Source of the DNA: Microcoleus vaginatus WJT46-NPBG5
Lineage (GTDB): Bacteria > Cyanobacteriota > Cyanobacteriia > Cyanobacteriales > Oscillatoriaceae
DNA: 64,000 nt
NCBI GenBank assembly: GCA_019359355.1
Contig: JAHHHM010000009.1
Coordinates: forward strand, 62,001-126,000
Reading direction: 5' to 3'
Below are positions 37,962 to 48,700 of the stretch, one piece after another. Each line of letters begins with the position of its first letter. The first letter of the stretch is position 1. A model generated the notes under the pieces. That model was not told where the DNA came from, did not search any database, and saw only the letters and a list, made by a program, of their open reading frames with translations. The translations under genes and the position numbers were made by a program.

Positions 37962-38262
37962 CGCCTTAAAAAACGTCAACTTATGTTTTTGTTATGTCAA
38001 ACTAGACCCTCAATCAACTTTTAAAAAATCCCTTAACTACCGGCAGCTCTATTCAAAACTCTGAATACGCTGAATCCCTGAAATCTTGCCAAAATCGAGA
38101 TTTTACTGGCTTTTATGTCCGTAAATAAAAGCCGACGTCACTGCTCCTCAAATTCAGTTTTTCGCATCTACCTAAGTGATTAAATTGAACCTTTATGCGG
38201 GTATACTCTCAGGATAAGTAGGAACACGGAAATAATTAAGGTTTGCAGTTAGGAGCATCAAA

Positions 38263-41200
38263 ATGGCAGAGATCATCGGCTCATCAAATAATGACTTTAT
38301 AGACGCCTCAGGTATTAATGCCCTACTAGGTCTGGAGGGGAACGATACGATCCTTGGATCTAAGGGAGATGACAGTGCCAGTGGTGGCCAAGGAGGGGAT
38401 CTTGTTGCCACTGATCAGGGCAATGATACTGTGCAGGGCGACGAAGGCGATGACCAACTTTTTGGCGGACAAGGTGATGACCAACTTTTTGGCAACATCG
38501 GAAATGACGATATTTTTGGCAACGAGGGTAACGACTCTATAGACGGCGGCCTGGGCAATGATACAGGCCGGGGCGGCATCGGCAATGACTTAGTTGCAGG
38601 CGGCCTAGATGATGATCAACTGTTTGGCGATCCAGGCGACGACTTGGTAAGAGGCGGCAGCGGCAGCGATGCCCTTTCAGGCGGCGAGGGAAATGACCAG
38701 CTGGAGGGAGATGAAGACGACGACAGACTGCTAGGCGACCAAGGCAATGACCTGCTTCTGGGGGGTGCCGGTAATGACTCACTCAGGGGGGATGTTGGCG
38801 GCGATACCCTTGATGGTGGCGATGGCAATGATTTTTTACTAGGGGACTTAGACACTCCTCAACCCGTAATCGAACTTGATACAGAGGTTCCTTTACCTGG
38901 GCTGGAAAACTTTTTGAGCAATGACCTCGCTCAGGATGTGATCTTGGGCGGTGCCGGCAACGATACCGCAATCGGCAGTAATGGGAATGACGATATTTTT
39001 GGCAACTTGGGCGACGATGAGTTGTTTGGCAACCAAGGAGCTGATGATATGTATGCCGGCCAAGGCAACGATTCAATGCGAGGTGGCCAAGACAACGACC
39101 AAATGTATGGCGACCAAGGCAACGATGTCATGTTAGGTGATATCGGCAACGACCTGGTAGCTGGGGGAGAGGGCAATGATTCTCTCTATGGTAACCAAGG
39201 CAACGATGTTGTCTATGGTAACGAAGGCAGCGATAGTCTTTATGGCGGTCAGGATAACGATACGTTACAGGCCGGTAAAGAAAACGATCTGTTATTTGGC
39301 GACCTAGGAGATGACATCCTCGCCGGTGAATTGGGAAGCGACACTTTAACTGGCGGACAGGGAAGCGATATTTTTTCCATTTCTAAAGAAAGTGGAGGCG
39401 CAACCGTCACCATTGCAGATTTCGTAACAGACTTTGAAGATACCACTGATTTTATTGAGCTGGCTTCTGGTCTGGCCTTTACCGATCTCAATATCTTTCA
39501 AGGCACAGACGTAAACGCAGCGAACACCGTCATTCAAGATAAGCTGACCGGCCAGTTTTTGCTCGTCCTCAACAATGTGAATGTCGCCGCCATCACTCAA
39601 GAGGATTTCGTGCCGGCACCTCCCGCACCCCCTGGCGTAATTGCGCCCCCTGCCCCCAGCACTCTGCAGTTTGCTGCAGCAGCCTACCAATACAATGAAA
39701 ATGGGACACCGATCGGCGTCGCAGTTACCGTAACCCGCACCGGCGGTAGTGATGGGGAAGCTAGCGCACAAATCACACTAGCAGGTGGCGATGCCACACC
39801 GGGCGAAGATTACGATAATGCTGCACCCATCGCAGTTAATTTCGCCGATGGCGCAGATACAGCGACAATAACAATTCCGATTACCGATGATACTACTCCC
39901 AACGAGCCGCCTGAAACGGTGATTTTGACCTTAGGCAATGCCGTTGGGGCAAACATCGGTGCTCAAAATACCGCCACTTTGACCATTGTTGACAATGACA
40001 ATCCCGGCGTTCTCGAATTTACAGCGCCCACCTTCACAATCAACGAAGACGGCACCACCTCAGCCGCGATCACGGTTAAACGTACCGGCGGCAGTGCGGG
40101 AGATGTAACCGCCACCGTAACCCTGGCAGATGGCACAGCCATCGGCGGTGTAGATTACACCAACACCCCCATCACAGTCAGCTTCTTTAGCGGGCAAACG
40201 GCTGACCAAACCGTGACCATTCCGATTACGCAGGACGTGCTGGTTGAGGGCAATGAGACCCTGACTGCGACATTAGGCACCCCCACAGGCGGCGTGACCA
40301 TTGGCACCCAGGCTACGGCTACTATCAATATTGCCGACGATGATGTTCCCACTGTCTCAATCGTGGCCAATGGCGACGCAACGGCAGCGGAGCAGGGCCA
40401 AACAACGGGCGGATTTACCATTACGAATAGTGGTGCAACTGCAGTTGTGGTGAATTACACCGTTGCCGGTACAGCCGCCACCGATAACTCCGATTACACC
40501 GTCACTTCTCCCAACCCTGCCGATCCGGTCGGTCAAATTACTGTTGCGGGAAATAGCACGGTAAGCCTAACGGTAACGCCGATTGATGATGCGCTACTAG
40601 AAGGGTCTGAGACGGTGGATGTGACACTTACCCCTTCTACCGGCTACAACGTCGATGCCACGAAAAATACAGCATCGGTGTCAATTATTGACAATGATGT
40701 TCCCATTGTTGAGATCGTTGCCGCTAATCCCAATGCCAGGGAAGGGGGACAACAGGGACTCTACACAGTCAGTCGCCGGGACGGTGCCGGTAACCCCATC
40801 ACCACCGGCAATCTTACAGTTAATTACGCGAGCGGCGGCTCAGCGAAAGTGACTAATGATTATGACGCCTTGACAGGTACGATTGTCATCCCAGAGGGTC
40901 AGTCCACTGCCAACATTACCTTAAACCCCGTTGATGATGCGACTGTGGAGCTAAGTGAGTCAATCAAGCTGACTTTATCTAACTCTACGACCTATAGTGT
41001 TGGGCCTTTAAAAGAAGCAACCGTCAACATTAAGGACAACGAAACTCCGACGATGGTCATCTTCGCATCTGACGATCGGGCTGAAGAAGCTGACTTGAGT
41101 ACCGGCGCATTCCTCATCCAGCGTCTGGGCGATCTCAGTGGGTCGCTAACAGTGAATTATGCAGTTGCCGGCGCCAGTAGCGCCACTCCGGGTATTGACT

Positions 41201-41400
41201 ACGTTCAATTAGGCAATACTGTTACGTTCGCACCCGACCAGCGCGATGCCTTTGTGACGGTAGCAGCGTTGAATGACACCGGCAGCGAGCCGGAACCCCC
41301 CTATGACGAATTGAAGGTGGATTTAGTAGAAGGCGCTGGATACAGCTTAGGCTTCCCAGTCAGCAACACGGTGTATATCGTCAACAACGGCGGACTGTAA
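38263..41400 (+). CDS. RTX/Calx-beta repeat protein, 1045 residues
   Basis: Residues 1-385 are dense RTX nonapeptides (GGxGxDxL and GNxGNDxxxG types, such as GGQGDDQLFG), interrupted at about 205-230 by a non-repeat segment. A C-terminal RTX cap (ADFVTDFEDTTDFIELASG) and a Pro-rich linker (about 446-462) lead to five Calx-beta domains (about 463-1040), each with the IxDxD and (G/T)xDY signatures (TLTIVDNDNPGV, ATINIADDDVP, SVSIIDNDVP). Calcium-dependent adhesion and type I secretion are known for such proteins; no signal peptide is seen. TTAGGAG lies 9 bases before the ATG. Confidence 0.92.
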   Translation: MAEIIGSSNNDFIDASGINALLGLEGNDTILGSKGDDSASGGQGGDLVATDQGNDTVQGDEGDDQLFGGQGDDQLFGNIGNDDIFGNEGNDSIDGGLGNDTGRGGIGNDLVAGGLDDDQLFGDPGDDLVRGGSGSDALSGGEGNDQLEGDEDDDRLLGDQGNDLLLGGAGNDSLRGDVGGDTLDGGDGNDFLLGDLDTPQPVIELDTEVPLPGLENFLSNDLAQDVILGGAGNDTAIGSNGNDDIFGNLGDDELFGNQGADDMYAGQGNDSMRGGQDNDQMYGDQGNDVMLGDIGNDLVAGGEGNDSLYGNQGNDVVYGNEGSDSLYGGQDNDTLQAGKENDLLFGDLGDDILAGELGSDTLTGGQGSDIFSISKESGGATVTIADFVTDFEDTTDFIELASGLAFTDLNIFQGTDVNAANTVIQDKLTGQFLLVLNNVNVAAITQEDFVPAPPAPPGVIAPPAPSTLQFAAAAYQYNENGTPIGVAVTVTRTGGSDGEASAQITLAGGDATPGEDYDNAAPIAVNFADGADTATITIPITDDTTPNEPPETVILTLGNAVGANIGAQNTATLTIVDNDNPGVLEFTAPTFTINEDGTTSAAITVKRTGGSAGDVTATVTLADGTAIGGVDYTNTPITVSFFSGQTADQTVTIPITQDVLVEGNETLTATLGTPTGGVTIGTQATATINIADDDVPTVSIVANGDATAAEQGQTTGGFTITNSGATAVVVNYTVAGTAATDNSDYTVTSPNPADPVGQITVAGNSTVSLTVTPIDDALLEGSETVDVTLTPSTGYNVDATKNTASVSIIDNDVPIVEIVAANPNAREGGQQGLYTVSRRDGAGNPITTGNLTVNYASGGSAKVTNDYDALTGTIVIPEGQSTANITLNPVDDATVELSESIKLTLSNSTTYSVGPLKEATVNIKDNETPTMVIFASDDRAEEADLSTGAFLIQRLGDLSGSLTVNYAVAGASSATPGIDYVQLGNTVTFAPDQRDAFVTVAALNDTGSEPEPPYDELKVDLVEGAGYSLGFPVSNTVYIVNNGGL

Positions 41401-41427
41401 TACCGGCATCTGTAAATTTACCCCTTA

Positions 41428-41451
41428 GTAAAAATCAAATTTGATTTTTAC
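41428..41451. terminator. Perfect 24-bp AT-rich palindrome
   Basis: GTAAAAATCAAA followed directly by its complement TTTGATTTTTAC. It lies 28 bases after the RTX gene stop and before the convergent Hpt gene, so a bidirectional terminator is likely. Confidence 0.6.
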
Positions 41452-41581
41452 GGTCTCTCCCCCTCTCTGAACTTTTATAGGGATGGGGGAGTTATTTTTT
41501 GCAGACATTACCCCACGAGTTAAATAAGTCAGAAATCTTTTTTCCTGTTTATTTAAGTAGCTTAAAAGCGTAAAGTCTGTT

Positions 41582-42475
41582 TTATTTCGTAGCTTTGTGA
41601 AGTAACTGCACCAACTGCACTAGCTGCTCTTTACTAAAGGCTTGAATCAGCGTTTTTGCTGCTGCTTTGGGTTCTACAACCACGACGACTTGCTTTAAAC
41701 CGGCAGCCGGGGCACCTGCTGCTAGCTGCTGCAAACTGTAACTGGGTGCAATTTTCTCGGCTTTGCCAACGACGACTAAATCACTAGCTTGCTTGAGTTC
41801 TTTAATCACAAAAGGAGCTAAGATTGCATAAGAGTGCTGTGGATGAGAAATTGCTTTATGAGCAGTTTTAACAAGTTTGAGCCAAGTTTCCGCTCCGGCA
41901 TCCATTTTTGCTAAACCGGCACACAACTTCTGTAGCTGCTGGCGGCTGGCTGGCGTTTCTTTTTGTTTAAACAGTTGTAACATCTGTTTAAGAACACTCA
42001 CCACTTGATCACCAAAAATACTCGCGTCTGTACCCGCTTCATCCGACGCGCCTCCAGCGATCCGGCTGTTCAAATAATCTTGCAGTTGAGTAAACGCCGG
42101 TTCTGTTTCTTGAACCACGCGATCACCTTCTTCCTCCCGCAAGCCAAATGGCCCTTGGAGCCGTTCGAGCAAGTCTTTGAGGGCGTCATACCCTTTTAAA
42201 AATAGAGCTTCTATCTTGGGATCGACCTTAATTTGATTCTCTTTAAGGATTTTCAAACAATCCTCTAGCCTATGAGAAATTTGCTGAATGCTGTTGAAAC
42301 CCAGCATTGCAGCGCCTCCTTTAACAGAATGGGCAGCGCGAAACAATTCGTTAACCCGTTCTTGGTCTGTTACAGTGGCTTGCAGCTCTAAAAATCCTTT
42401 TTCTAAGGTCTCGAGGTGCTCTTTGGCCTCCTCTAGAAAATAACCTAAAATCTGCTGCTGCTTCCCGGCATCCAC
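41582..42475 (-). CDS. Hpt-domain phosphotransfer protein (CheA-N-terminal-like)
   Basis: 297 residues from a GTG at 42475, supported by GAGGAA eight to nine bases upstream; a TTG at 42490 is an alternative. The Hpt helix bundle holds the phosphoacceptor histidine in FRAAHSVKGGAAMLG (about 47-61). The rest (about 125-297) is helical without an ATPase or CheW-like domain, so this protein can only relay phosphate. A cyanobacterial chemotaxis or phototaxis-type relay is likely, but no partner is nearby. Confidence 0.85.
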   Translation of the reverse strand: MDAGKQQQILGYFLEEAKEHLETLEKGFLELQATVTDQERVNELFRAAHSVKGGAAMLGFNSIQQISHRLEDCLKILKENQIKVDPKIEALFLKGYDALKDLLERLQGPFGLREEEGDRVVQETEPAFTQLQDYLNSRIAGGASDEAGTDASIFGDQVVSVLKQMLQLFKQKETPASRQQLQKLCAGLAKMDAGAETWLKLVKTAHKAISHPQHSYAILAPFVIKELKQASDLVVVGKAEKIAPSYSLQQLAAGAPAAGLKQVVVVVEPKAAAKTLIQAFSKEQLVQLVQLLHKATK

Positions 42476-42593
42476 GGCTGTGTTCCTCAACGTGACTATT
42501 CTTCGTGGCTATAAATCGCGATTGTTTTGGGGATGGGAGATCGGAGAATTGATTTCTCTGTCCCCCCATCCCTCGGTCTCATCTCAAAGAGGG

Positions 42594-43214
42594 TTAATTT
42601 GGTGTGGGTGCCGGCGTCCCTGGCAGCTGATTTTGGGGGATAAAGCTGGGATCAAAATCGGCAATGCGATCCGCTGCATCAATGCACACAGTCATTGCTT
42701 GAGCGGGAACTACATCAATACTGCGGCTGAGACCGACCACACACTCGGAATAGCGCTTCGGCAATAGACTGCGCCGGCAGTTGTCTAACACGGCTGGCGT
42801 TAATGAGGCTTGAGCGGTTTTGCTAATATCCACCACGCAAGTCGCTAATTCGCGGGGACGCCGCACCTGCCGGCAAGTCGTCAGCGCATCTGTTGCGGCA
42901 ATGTCTGTTCTCCCATATATTTTGACAACGCAGCTAGCCAGTTCCTCTGGATCGAGGGCACCCGCACAGGCTGGGGCTGCTGTTTCTGGAAACAGACCGG
43001 CATTTAACAGTTTAGACGCACAACTTTGATAATTATTTCCGTGCGTGGCAGTAGCCGGCTGCTGAGGAACTGCCATTGCCAGCAGGCCGGCAATCACCAA
43101 CTGCCTGACAGAAAAGCGCATCAAACTTCGGGTTTTGCGGCTGCCGGCCCGATCATTGCGTTGGTCGGTCATGGGGAGATAATAGTGCCAACGATTAAGA
43201 GGAAGCATAGTCAT
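42594..43214 (-). CDS. Exported cysteine-repeat protein of unknown function
   Basis: 206 residues from ATG 43214 (GAGGA upstream). A later Met at 43121 would start directly at the signal peptide MRFSVRQLVIAGLLAMAV (cleavage near ATATHG). The mature part has four to five repeats of about 35 residues built around ASCVVKIYGR, ATCVVDISK and SECVVGLSR with paired cysteines, suggesting disulfides outside the cytoplasm. It occurs next to rpsD, divergently. No known family was recognised. Confidence 0.65.
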   Translation of the reverse strand: MTMLPLNRWHYYLPMTDQRNDRAGSRKTRSLMRFSVRQLVIAGLLAMAVPQQPATATHGNNYQSCASKLLNAGLFPETAAPACAGALDPEELASCVVKIYGRTDIAATDALTTCRQVRRPRELATCVVDISKTAQASLTPAVLDNCRRSLLPKRYSECVVGLSRSIDVVPAQAMTVCIDAADRIADFDPSFIPQNQLPGTPAPTPN

Positions 43215-43326
43215 TCTAGTTAATGTCCTCAAAATGAATCCAACTTAACACGGGTAAGTCATAGTCGTTAAGGTTTATACTAGAATGTCTGGGTAAAATT
43301 CCACCAAAGGATAGAGAGGAAATTCC

Positions 43327-43935
43327 ATGTCGCGATACAGAGGCCCGCGCCTCAGAATTGTACGTCGTCTGGGCGACCTGCCAGGGCTTACTCGCAAACA
43401 GCCGAAACGAGCCTACCCACCGGGCCAACATGGCCAAAACCGCAAAAAACGGTCTGAGTATGCTATCCGCCTTGAGGAAAAGCAAAAGCTCCGTTTCAAT
43501 TATGGTCTCACGGAACGGCAACTGCTGCGCTATGTCCGCAAAGCCCGCCGAGTCACCGGCTCCACCGGCCAGGTCATCCTGCAGTTGTTAGAGATGCGTC
43601 TCGATAACACGGTCTTCCGCTTGGGCATGGCTCCTACCATTCCAGCCGCCCGTCAGCTGGTGAATCATGGCCACATTACCGTTAACGGTCGTGGAGTCAA
43701 TATTGCCAGCTATCAGTGCAGGCCGGGAGAAATCATTGCGGTTAAAGACAAAGAAGCTTCCCGCAAGATAGTTGAAGCCAACTTGGCCAATCCAGGTTTG
43801 GCCCACACGCCCAGCCATTTGGAGTTTGACAAAAACACCTTGGTTGGTAAAGTCAACGGTGTCGTTGAGCGCGAATGGGTGGCCCTACAAGTTAACGAAC
43901 TGCTTGTGGTTGAATACTACTCCCGCAAAGCTTAG
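43327..43935 (+). CDS. rpsD: 30S ribosomal protein S4
   Basis: 202 residues, normal length. [20 protein letters not shown] at the start and an S4 domain ([32 protein letters not shown], about 91-122). S4 binds 16S rRNA early in assembly and can regulate its own synthesis. GAGAGGA lies about 8 bases before the ATG and TATACT at 43277 is a possible -10 box. A GTCACTTG/CAAGTGAC inverted repeat (43936-43943 and 43973-43980) follows the stop and may be the terminator. Confidence 0.97.
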   Translation: MSRYRGPRLRIVRRLGDLPGLTRKQPKRAYPPGQHGQNRKKRSEYAIRLEEKQKLRFNYGLTERQLLRYVRKARRVTGSTGQVILQLLEMRLDNTVFRLGMAPTIPAARQLVNHGHITVNGRGVNIASYQCRPGEIIAVKDKEASRKIVEANLANPGLAHTPSHLEFDKNTLVGKVNGVVEREWVALQVNELLVVEYYSRKA

Positions 43936-43993
43936 GTCACTTGTCTTTTGTCCTGCGTTTACTGTCTTAGGGCAAGTGACAAAGGACAATTGA

Positions 43994-44983
43994 CTACCCT
44001 CCTATCTGTGACATGGTGCGCGTATAGCTGCCGCCGGCAGTGCCTGACTCGCGCTGCTTAAAGTTAATCTCAGGTTTGAGAGCGAGTAACTGGCGCACCT
44101 TCTCCCTCCACTCAGCTAAGGGAACTCCGCTTCGCAGGGCCGCTTTCAAGTCAATCTGGCCAGTTTCATTTAACAAGCACGGTCGCAACCAGCCGTCTGC
44201 TGAGAGGCGCATCCGGTTGCACCGATCACAAAAACATTCTGACATTTGACTGATAAATCCCAGTGTGCCTTTAGCACCGGGAATTTGGAATATGTCAGCC
44301 GGCCCTGCACCTGTGACTCGCGATTCGACCAATCCCCAGCGATCACTAATTTGCTGCCGCAACTGCGCGGATGGCACCCACCCGCGACCGGCAAACAAAT
44401 CGCCGTTGCCAATGGGCATAAACTCAATAAATCGGACGTGCCACTGGCGTTCAATCGTAAGACCGGCTAAATCTAGAACTTCACCATCATTTACGCCGGG
44501 AATGACTACGACATTCAGCTTGAGTGGGTCAAACCCCGCCCGATGAGCTGCCTGAATTCCCGCCCAAACTTGTGGCCACCGGCTACGGCCTGCTTTACCG
44601 GCAATTCGGTCAAAGGTTGCCGGTTCTAGCGAGTCTAAACTGATATTAATCCGCCGCAGGCCGGCCTGATATAAATCTTCAGCCAAATCGGCTAATAAAA
44701 ATCCATTCGTCGTCATCGCCAAGTCTTCAGTTTCTGGCAACTGGGCAATCTTGCCTACTAATTGCACCACATTCGGACGCAGCAGCGGTTCTCCGCCAGT
44801 GAGGCGAAACCGACGAAACCCAACTGGGATAAAGATTTCTCGAATCAGGGTGAGCAATTCTTCATCGGTTAGCAAATTCTGCTTCAGGATGTAGTCAATT
44901 TCTGCCCCCTCTGGCATACAGTATTGGCAGTTGAAATTGCACCGATCAATCAGACTGATGCGAAGATAATCTACCTGATTCAT
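43994..44983 (-). CDS. moaA: GTP 3',8-cyclase
   Basis: 329 residues from the ATG at 44983 ([20 protein letters not shown]); the frame is open to 45076 but the extra 31 residues lack homology. The radical-SAM cluster motif is CNFNCQYC; the second cluster uses [18 protein letters not shown]; the chain ends in GG, required in this family. It performs the first step of molybdenum-cofactor synthesis. No other moa genes are in the window. Confidence 0.95.
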   Translation of the reverse strand: MNQVDYLRISLIDRCNFNCQYCMPEGAEIDYILKQNLLTDEELLTLIREIFIPVGFRRFRLTGGEPLLRPNVVQLVGKIAQLPETEDLAMTTNGFLLADLAEDLYQAGLRRINISLDSLEPATFDRIAGKAGRSRWPQVWAGIQAAHRAGFDPLKLNVVVIPGVNDGEVLDLAGLTIERQWHVRFIEFMPIGNGDLFAGRGWVPSAQLRQQISDRWGLVESRVTGAGPADIFQIPGAKGTLGFISQMSECFCDRCNRMRLSADGWLRPCLLNETGQIDLKAALRSGVPLAEWREKVRQLLALKPEINFKQRESGTAGGSYTRTMSQIGG

Positions 44984-45076
44984 ATTTTTATCCTGACCCG
45001 GCTTGCGAGTCTGATTGCCGGAACTAGCGTAAGTGCATACTTCTAAGCTAGAGGCGGTTGATTTGCCGGCTCTCAT

Positions 45077-45787
45077 TTTGGCCAGAGCTGCGGCTGTATC
45101 TTAATCTTACTTAATATTTACAGTTTAAAGGATTTTACCGATTTCCCAAATTATCTGAAACACAGCAGCCGTCTCTTAATTGCCAAACGCCTAATCGCTC
45201 AACTATGCTGCCTGGGAAATAGCTGCTGCTCAATCAATAATGCAAAGTCTTCATTGATAGCCGGCATTTCCTAAAATGGTCAAACATTTTCTAACTGAGC
45301 TGGCTGCTAGCTCAGCTAGGTATTGGCCCGCCTGAAAACTTTATTTTTTATAAAAAATTAATAGAATGATTAATATTATATCACAAATTATCTTAGTATA
45401 AATTTTTATAAATTATGAAGATTCTAGCAAAGCTGTGTCTTGGACAAATGTCTCAGTCAAAATACTTGTTCTGGCCTTAATTCTTAAAGTTTTGATGAAA
45501 GACTCAATAAAGTTACAACGCTTAAAAGATTATAAGATTACAATCAAGATAATAAAGAGTAAAGTATATTCGTGTCAACTTCAGCGAACCCAAAGGAAAG
45601 GGGCAGAGCGAAGCATTTTAGCGAGTTGGTGGTGGCGGTTAGTAAAAAAACTAAATCCGTTTGGCATACCCCAGTCATCAGAGCTAGTCTAGTCTCGCCA
45701 AAACAGCTTGAATCGAAGGCTAACGGAAAATACCTGTTTGTATTTTAAGTTACAAATAAATTAACAGCAAAACAAATTAAATAGTCT
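45077..45787. other. Long AT-rich gap before the GGDEF/EAL gene
   Basis: 711 bases. An 85-codon ORF at 45435-45692 begins with GTG, has no recognised domain and unusual composition, and is not accepted as a gene. No RNA gene or riboswitch was identified. Confidence 0.5.
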
Positions 45788-48700
45788 ATGTGTCTGACGC
45801 TCTGTCAGCAAATTTTTCAAACATTCAGGCAAAACCGGCAGAGCGCAGGGTTCAAATTGGCAAGCCAGCAAGAGCTAGAGGATGCAATGATTCCAACAAC
45901 AATGCCGAAAAGTCAAAAAGATGAGCTTGCTACCTCACCTGCCAAAACGCATGGATTTGAACCTTGGCTCGAAGAGGCATTGCAAGAGATTACCCGCCTA
46001 GCCGCCCAGGTGTGCGATGCACCCATTGCCCTAATCTGCCTGGAAAACGGCTACCAGCATTGTTTTAAATCAAAAGAAAACTTGGAGTTGCCGGCAATTC
46101 CTGCTCCCCACCCTTCCAGCGAGGTCGCCTTTTATGCGAAAATCCCCCTCATTGATGCACAAGGTTCTAAAATCGGCACCTTATCCGTCATGGACTTTGT
46201 GCCTCACCAGCTGGCAAAACCGCAGAGAAAAGCCCTGGAAGCCTTAAGCCACGAGGCTGTTATTCTGCTCTGGCGGCACCAGTCCCCAACCGGCTTATCG
46301 GGCAAACTTGCCCAATTCACGCACAAGCCGGCATCTGACACAATAAAAAATGGCGTTGATATGGCAGCCGAAGCAGTCTTCTGGATCACCTCAGATGGGC
46401 GGTGCGTCTATGCCAATGAAGCCGCCTGCCGGCAAATAGGCTATTGCCGCGAAGCACTGCTTAAGTTGAGTATTTGGGATATCAACCCTGAGCTGAGTGC
46501 CAAAAATTGGTCACAGCACTGGCATACCCTGAAACAAACCGACTCCTTCGCCTTAGAATCTTGTCAGCGCCACAAAAATGGTCAAAATGTGCCGGTGAAA
46601 CTCATAGGATATTATCTCGAATTAGAGGGAAAGCAATACTGTTGCACCCTTGCCCAGCCGCTTGCTGAGTCCACTGAAACTAAAACTTCTCTTCCATCTG
46701 TTGAAGTTGCGGTGACTTTAAGGTGTACCGAGTTGGAAAGTCAAGTGATCGCCCTCAGCACTCAATTAAAGCAGGCAACCGAGCAATTACAAAAAGAGAT
46801 TGAGGAGCGGGAAAAGGTTGAAAAAGCCCTGCGAGAGCGAGAAGAAATAGTGCAGGCGCTTCTGAATGCACCGGCTGAGTCAGCAGTGTTGATTGATTCC
46901 CAAGGAACCATTCTCGCCACGAGCGAAATCGCTGCCCAAAGATTAGGCGTATCCCCTAAAGAAATCACCGGCAAGTGTATTTACGAGCTAGAACCTGCCG
47001 AGCTTGCCCACCAGAAAAAAGTGCAAATAGAGCAAGTCATTCGCACATCAAGGCCGGTACGATTTGAAGAAAACTGTGCAAAAAATTGCCTAGAAAGTAG
47101 GATATTTCCCGTCTTGGATGCTCAGGGTCATGTAACAAGACTGGCGATTTTTGTCCGTGAAGTGAGGGAACAAAAACAAAATCTTGAAACAAGAGATTTT
47201 ACTTCTATCTTGGAATATCGTCCGCTGCTTGAACGGCTCAACGAAGGTTTATTGATTGCCGGCAAAGAAGGCATCATCGAATTTGTGAATCAGCACTTTT
47301 GCGAAATGCTGGGCTACAAAGCAGAGGAATTGTTAGGGCGAGCAGAAGATTTCTTGGTCGCGGCAGAAGCCGACTATTGCTTATTGCAAGAAAAAAGACA
47401 GCAATGCAGCACCGGCACTTACGAAGATTATGAAATCGAACTGCGGAAAAAGTCGGGAGCAAGAATTTGGGTGTTAGTCAGCGGGACGCCAGTATTTGAT
47501 GAACATCGCTGCCTGAGCGGTTCGATGAAAATTCATACAGATATCACCCAGCGTAAACAAGCCGAGGGCGCGCTCCGAGCCTCTGAAGAGTTACATCGAA
47601 TCACGCTATCTAACATTACAGAGGCAGTTTTTATCACCGATGAAGCCGGCAAAATAACATTTATCGGACCCAACGCCCAAGTTTTGTTCGGATATTCAGT
47701 CGCAGAAATTCATGTGTTAGGCAAGATTTCTAAGCTGCTAGGAGAAAATATTTTTGACTGGGAACAGCTTAAAAGGACAGGAGAAGTTCCAAATATCGAG
47801 CGGCAGGTAAGGAACAAAGCCGGTAAGCGTCGCACCATGCTCGTGAACGTCAAGCGCGTCTCCATTCAAGAGGGAACGATTCTTTATAGCTGCCGGGATA
47901 TTACAGATCGCAGAAAAGCAGAGGAAGCCCTGTATGAAGAGAGAGAAAGCTTCCGCCTTTTACTAGAAAGCGTCAAAGACTACGCCATTTTCATGCTAGA
48001 TCCCCTCGGTCAGGTGGTTAGCTGGAACCCCGGCGCGGAAGGCATCACCGGCTATTTAGCTTCTGAGATTGTGGGAAAGCATTTTTCTTGCTTTTACACC
48101 AGCGAAGAAATTCAGGAAGAAAAACCGTGGAAAGCCCTCAAACAAGCTGCCCTTGCCGGCCGGCTTGAAGAAGAAGGCTGGCGCGTGCGCCAAGACGGTT
48201 CGCAATTTTGGGCTGATGTCATCATTACCGTCTCTCGCGACAAATTTGGCTATCTGCGGGGCTTCTCAGTCGTCACCCGCGACATTACAGAGCGCAAGCG
48301 GGCGCAAGAGCAATTATGGCACGCCGCGTTTCACGATCCCCTCACCGGCCTGCCAAACCGCGCCTTGTTCACTAACTGCTTGTGGAATGCCGTTGAAGTA
48401 GCCAAACAGCGCTTTGATTACAGATTTGCCGTGCTGTTTCTGGACTGGGATCGCTTTAAGCTCATCAATGATAGTCTTGGGCACAGTATCGGGGATCAGC
48501 TGCTCGTCGCCTTCGCCCACCGGCTGCAAACTTGTCTGCGCCCTAATGATACCGTCGCGCGTCTAGGAGGAGATGAATTTGCGATTCTCCTCGACAGTAT
48601 CCAAGATGCCGGTGATGCCAGTGCTGTAGCAGAGCAGATCCAAGCCTCTTTAAAGTCGCCTTTCCACCTCAACGGACATGAAGTGTTTACAACCGTCAGC

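Noticed and set aside
38263-39400. Repetitive DNA considered as a CRISPR-like array
   Set aside because: Repeats are 27-bp coding units of RTX nonapeptides without spacers.
39346-39771. 141-codon minus-strand ORF inside the RTX/Calx-beta gene
   Set aside because: Antisense frame of a well supported large gene; no protein features.
45435-45692. 85-codon ORF starting with GTG before the GGDEF/EAL gene
   Set aside because: No recognisable domain, odd composition and no ribosome binding site; it lies in AT-rich spacer DNA.
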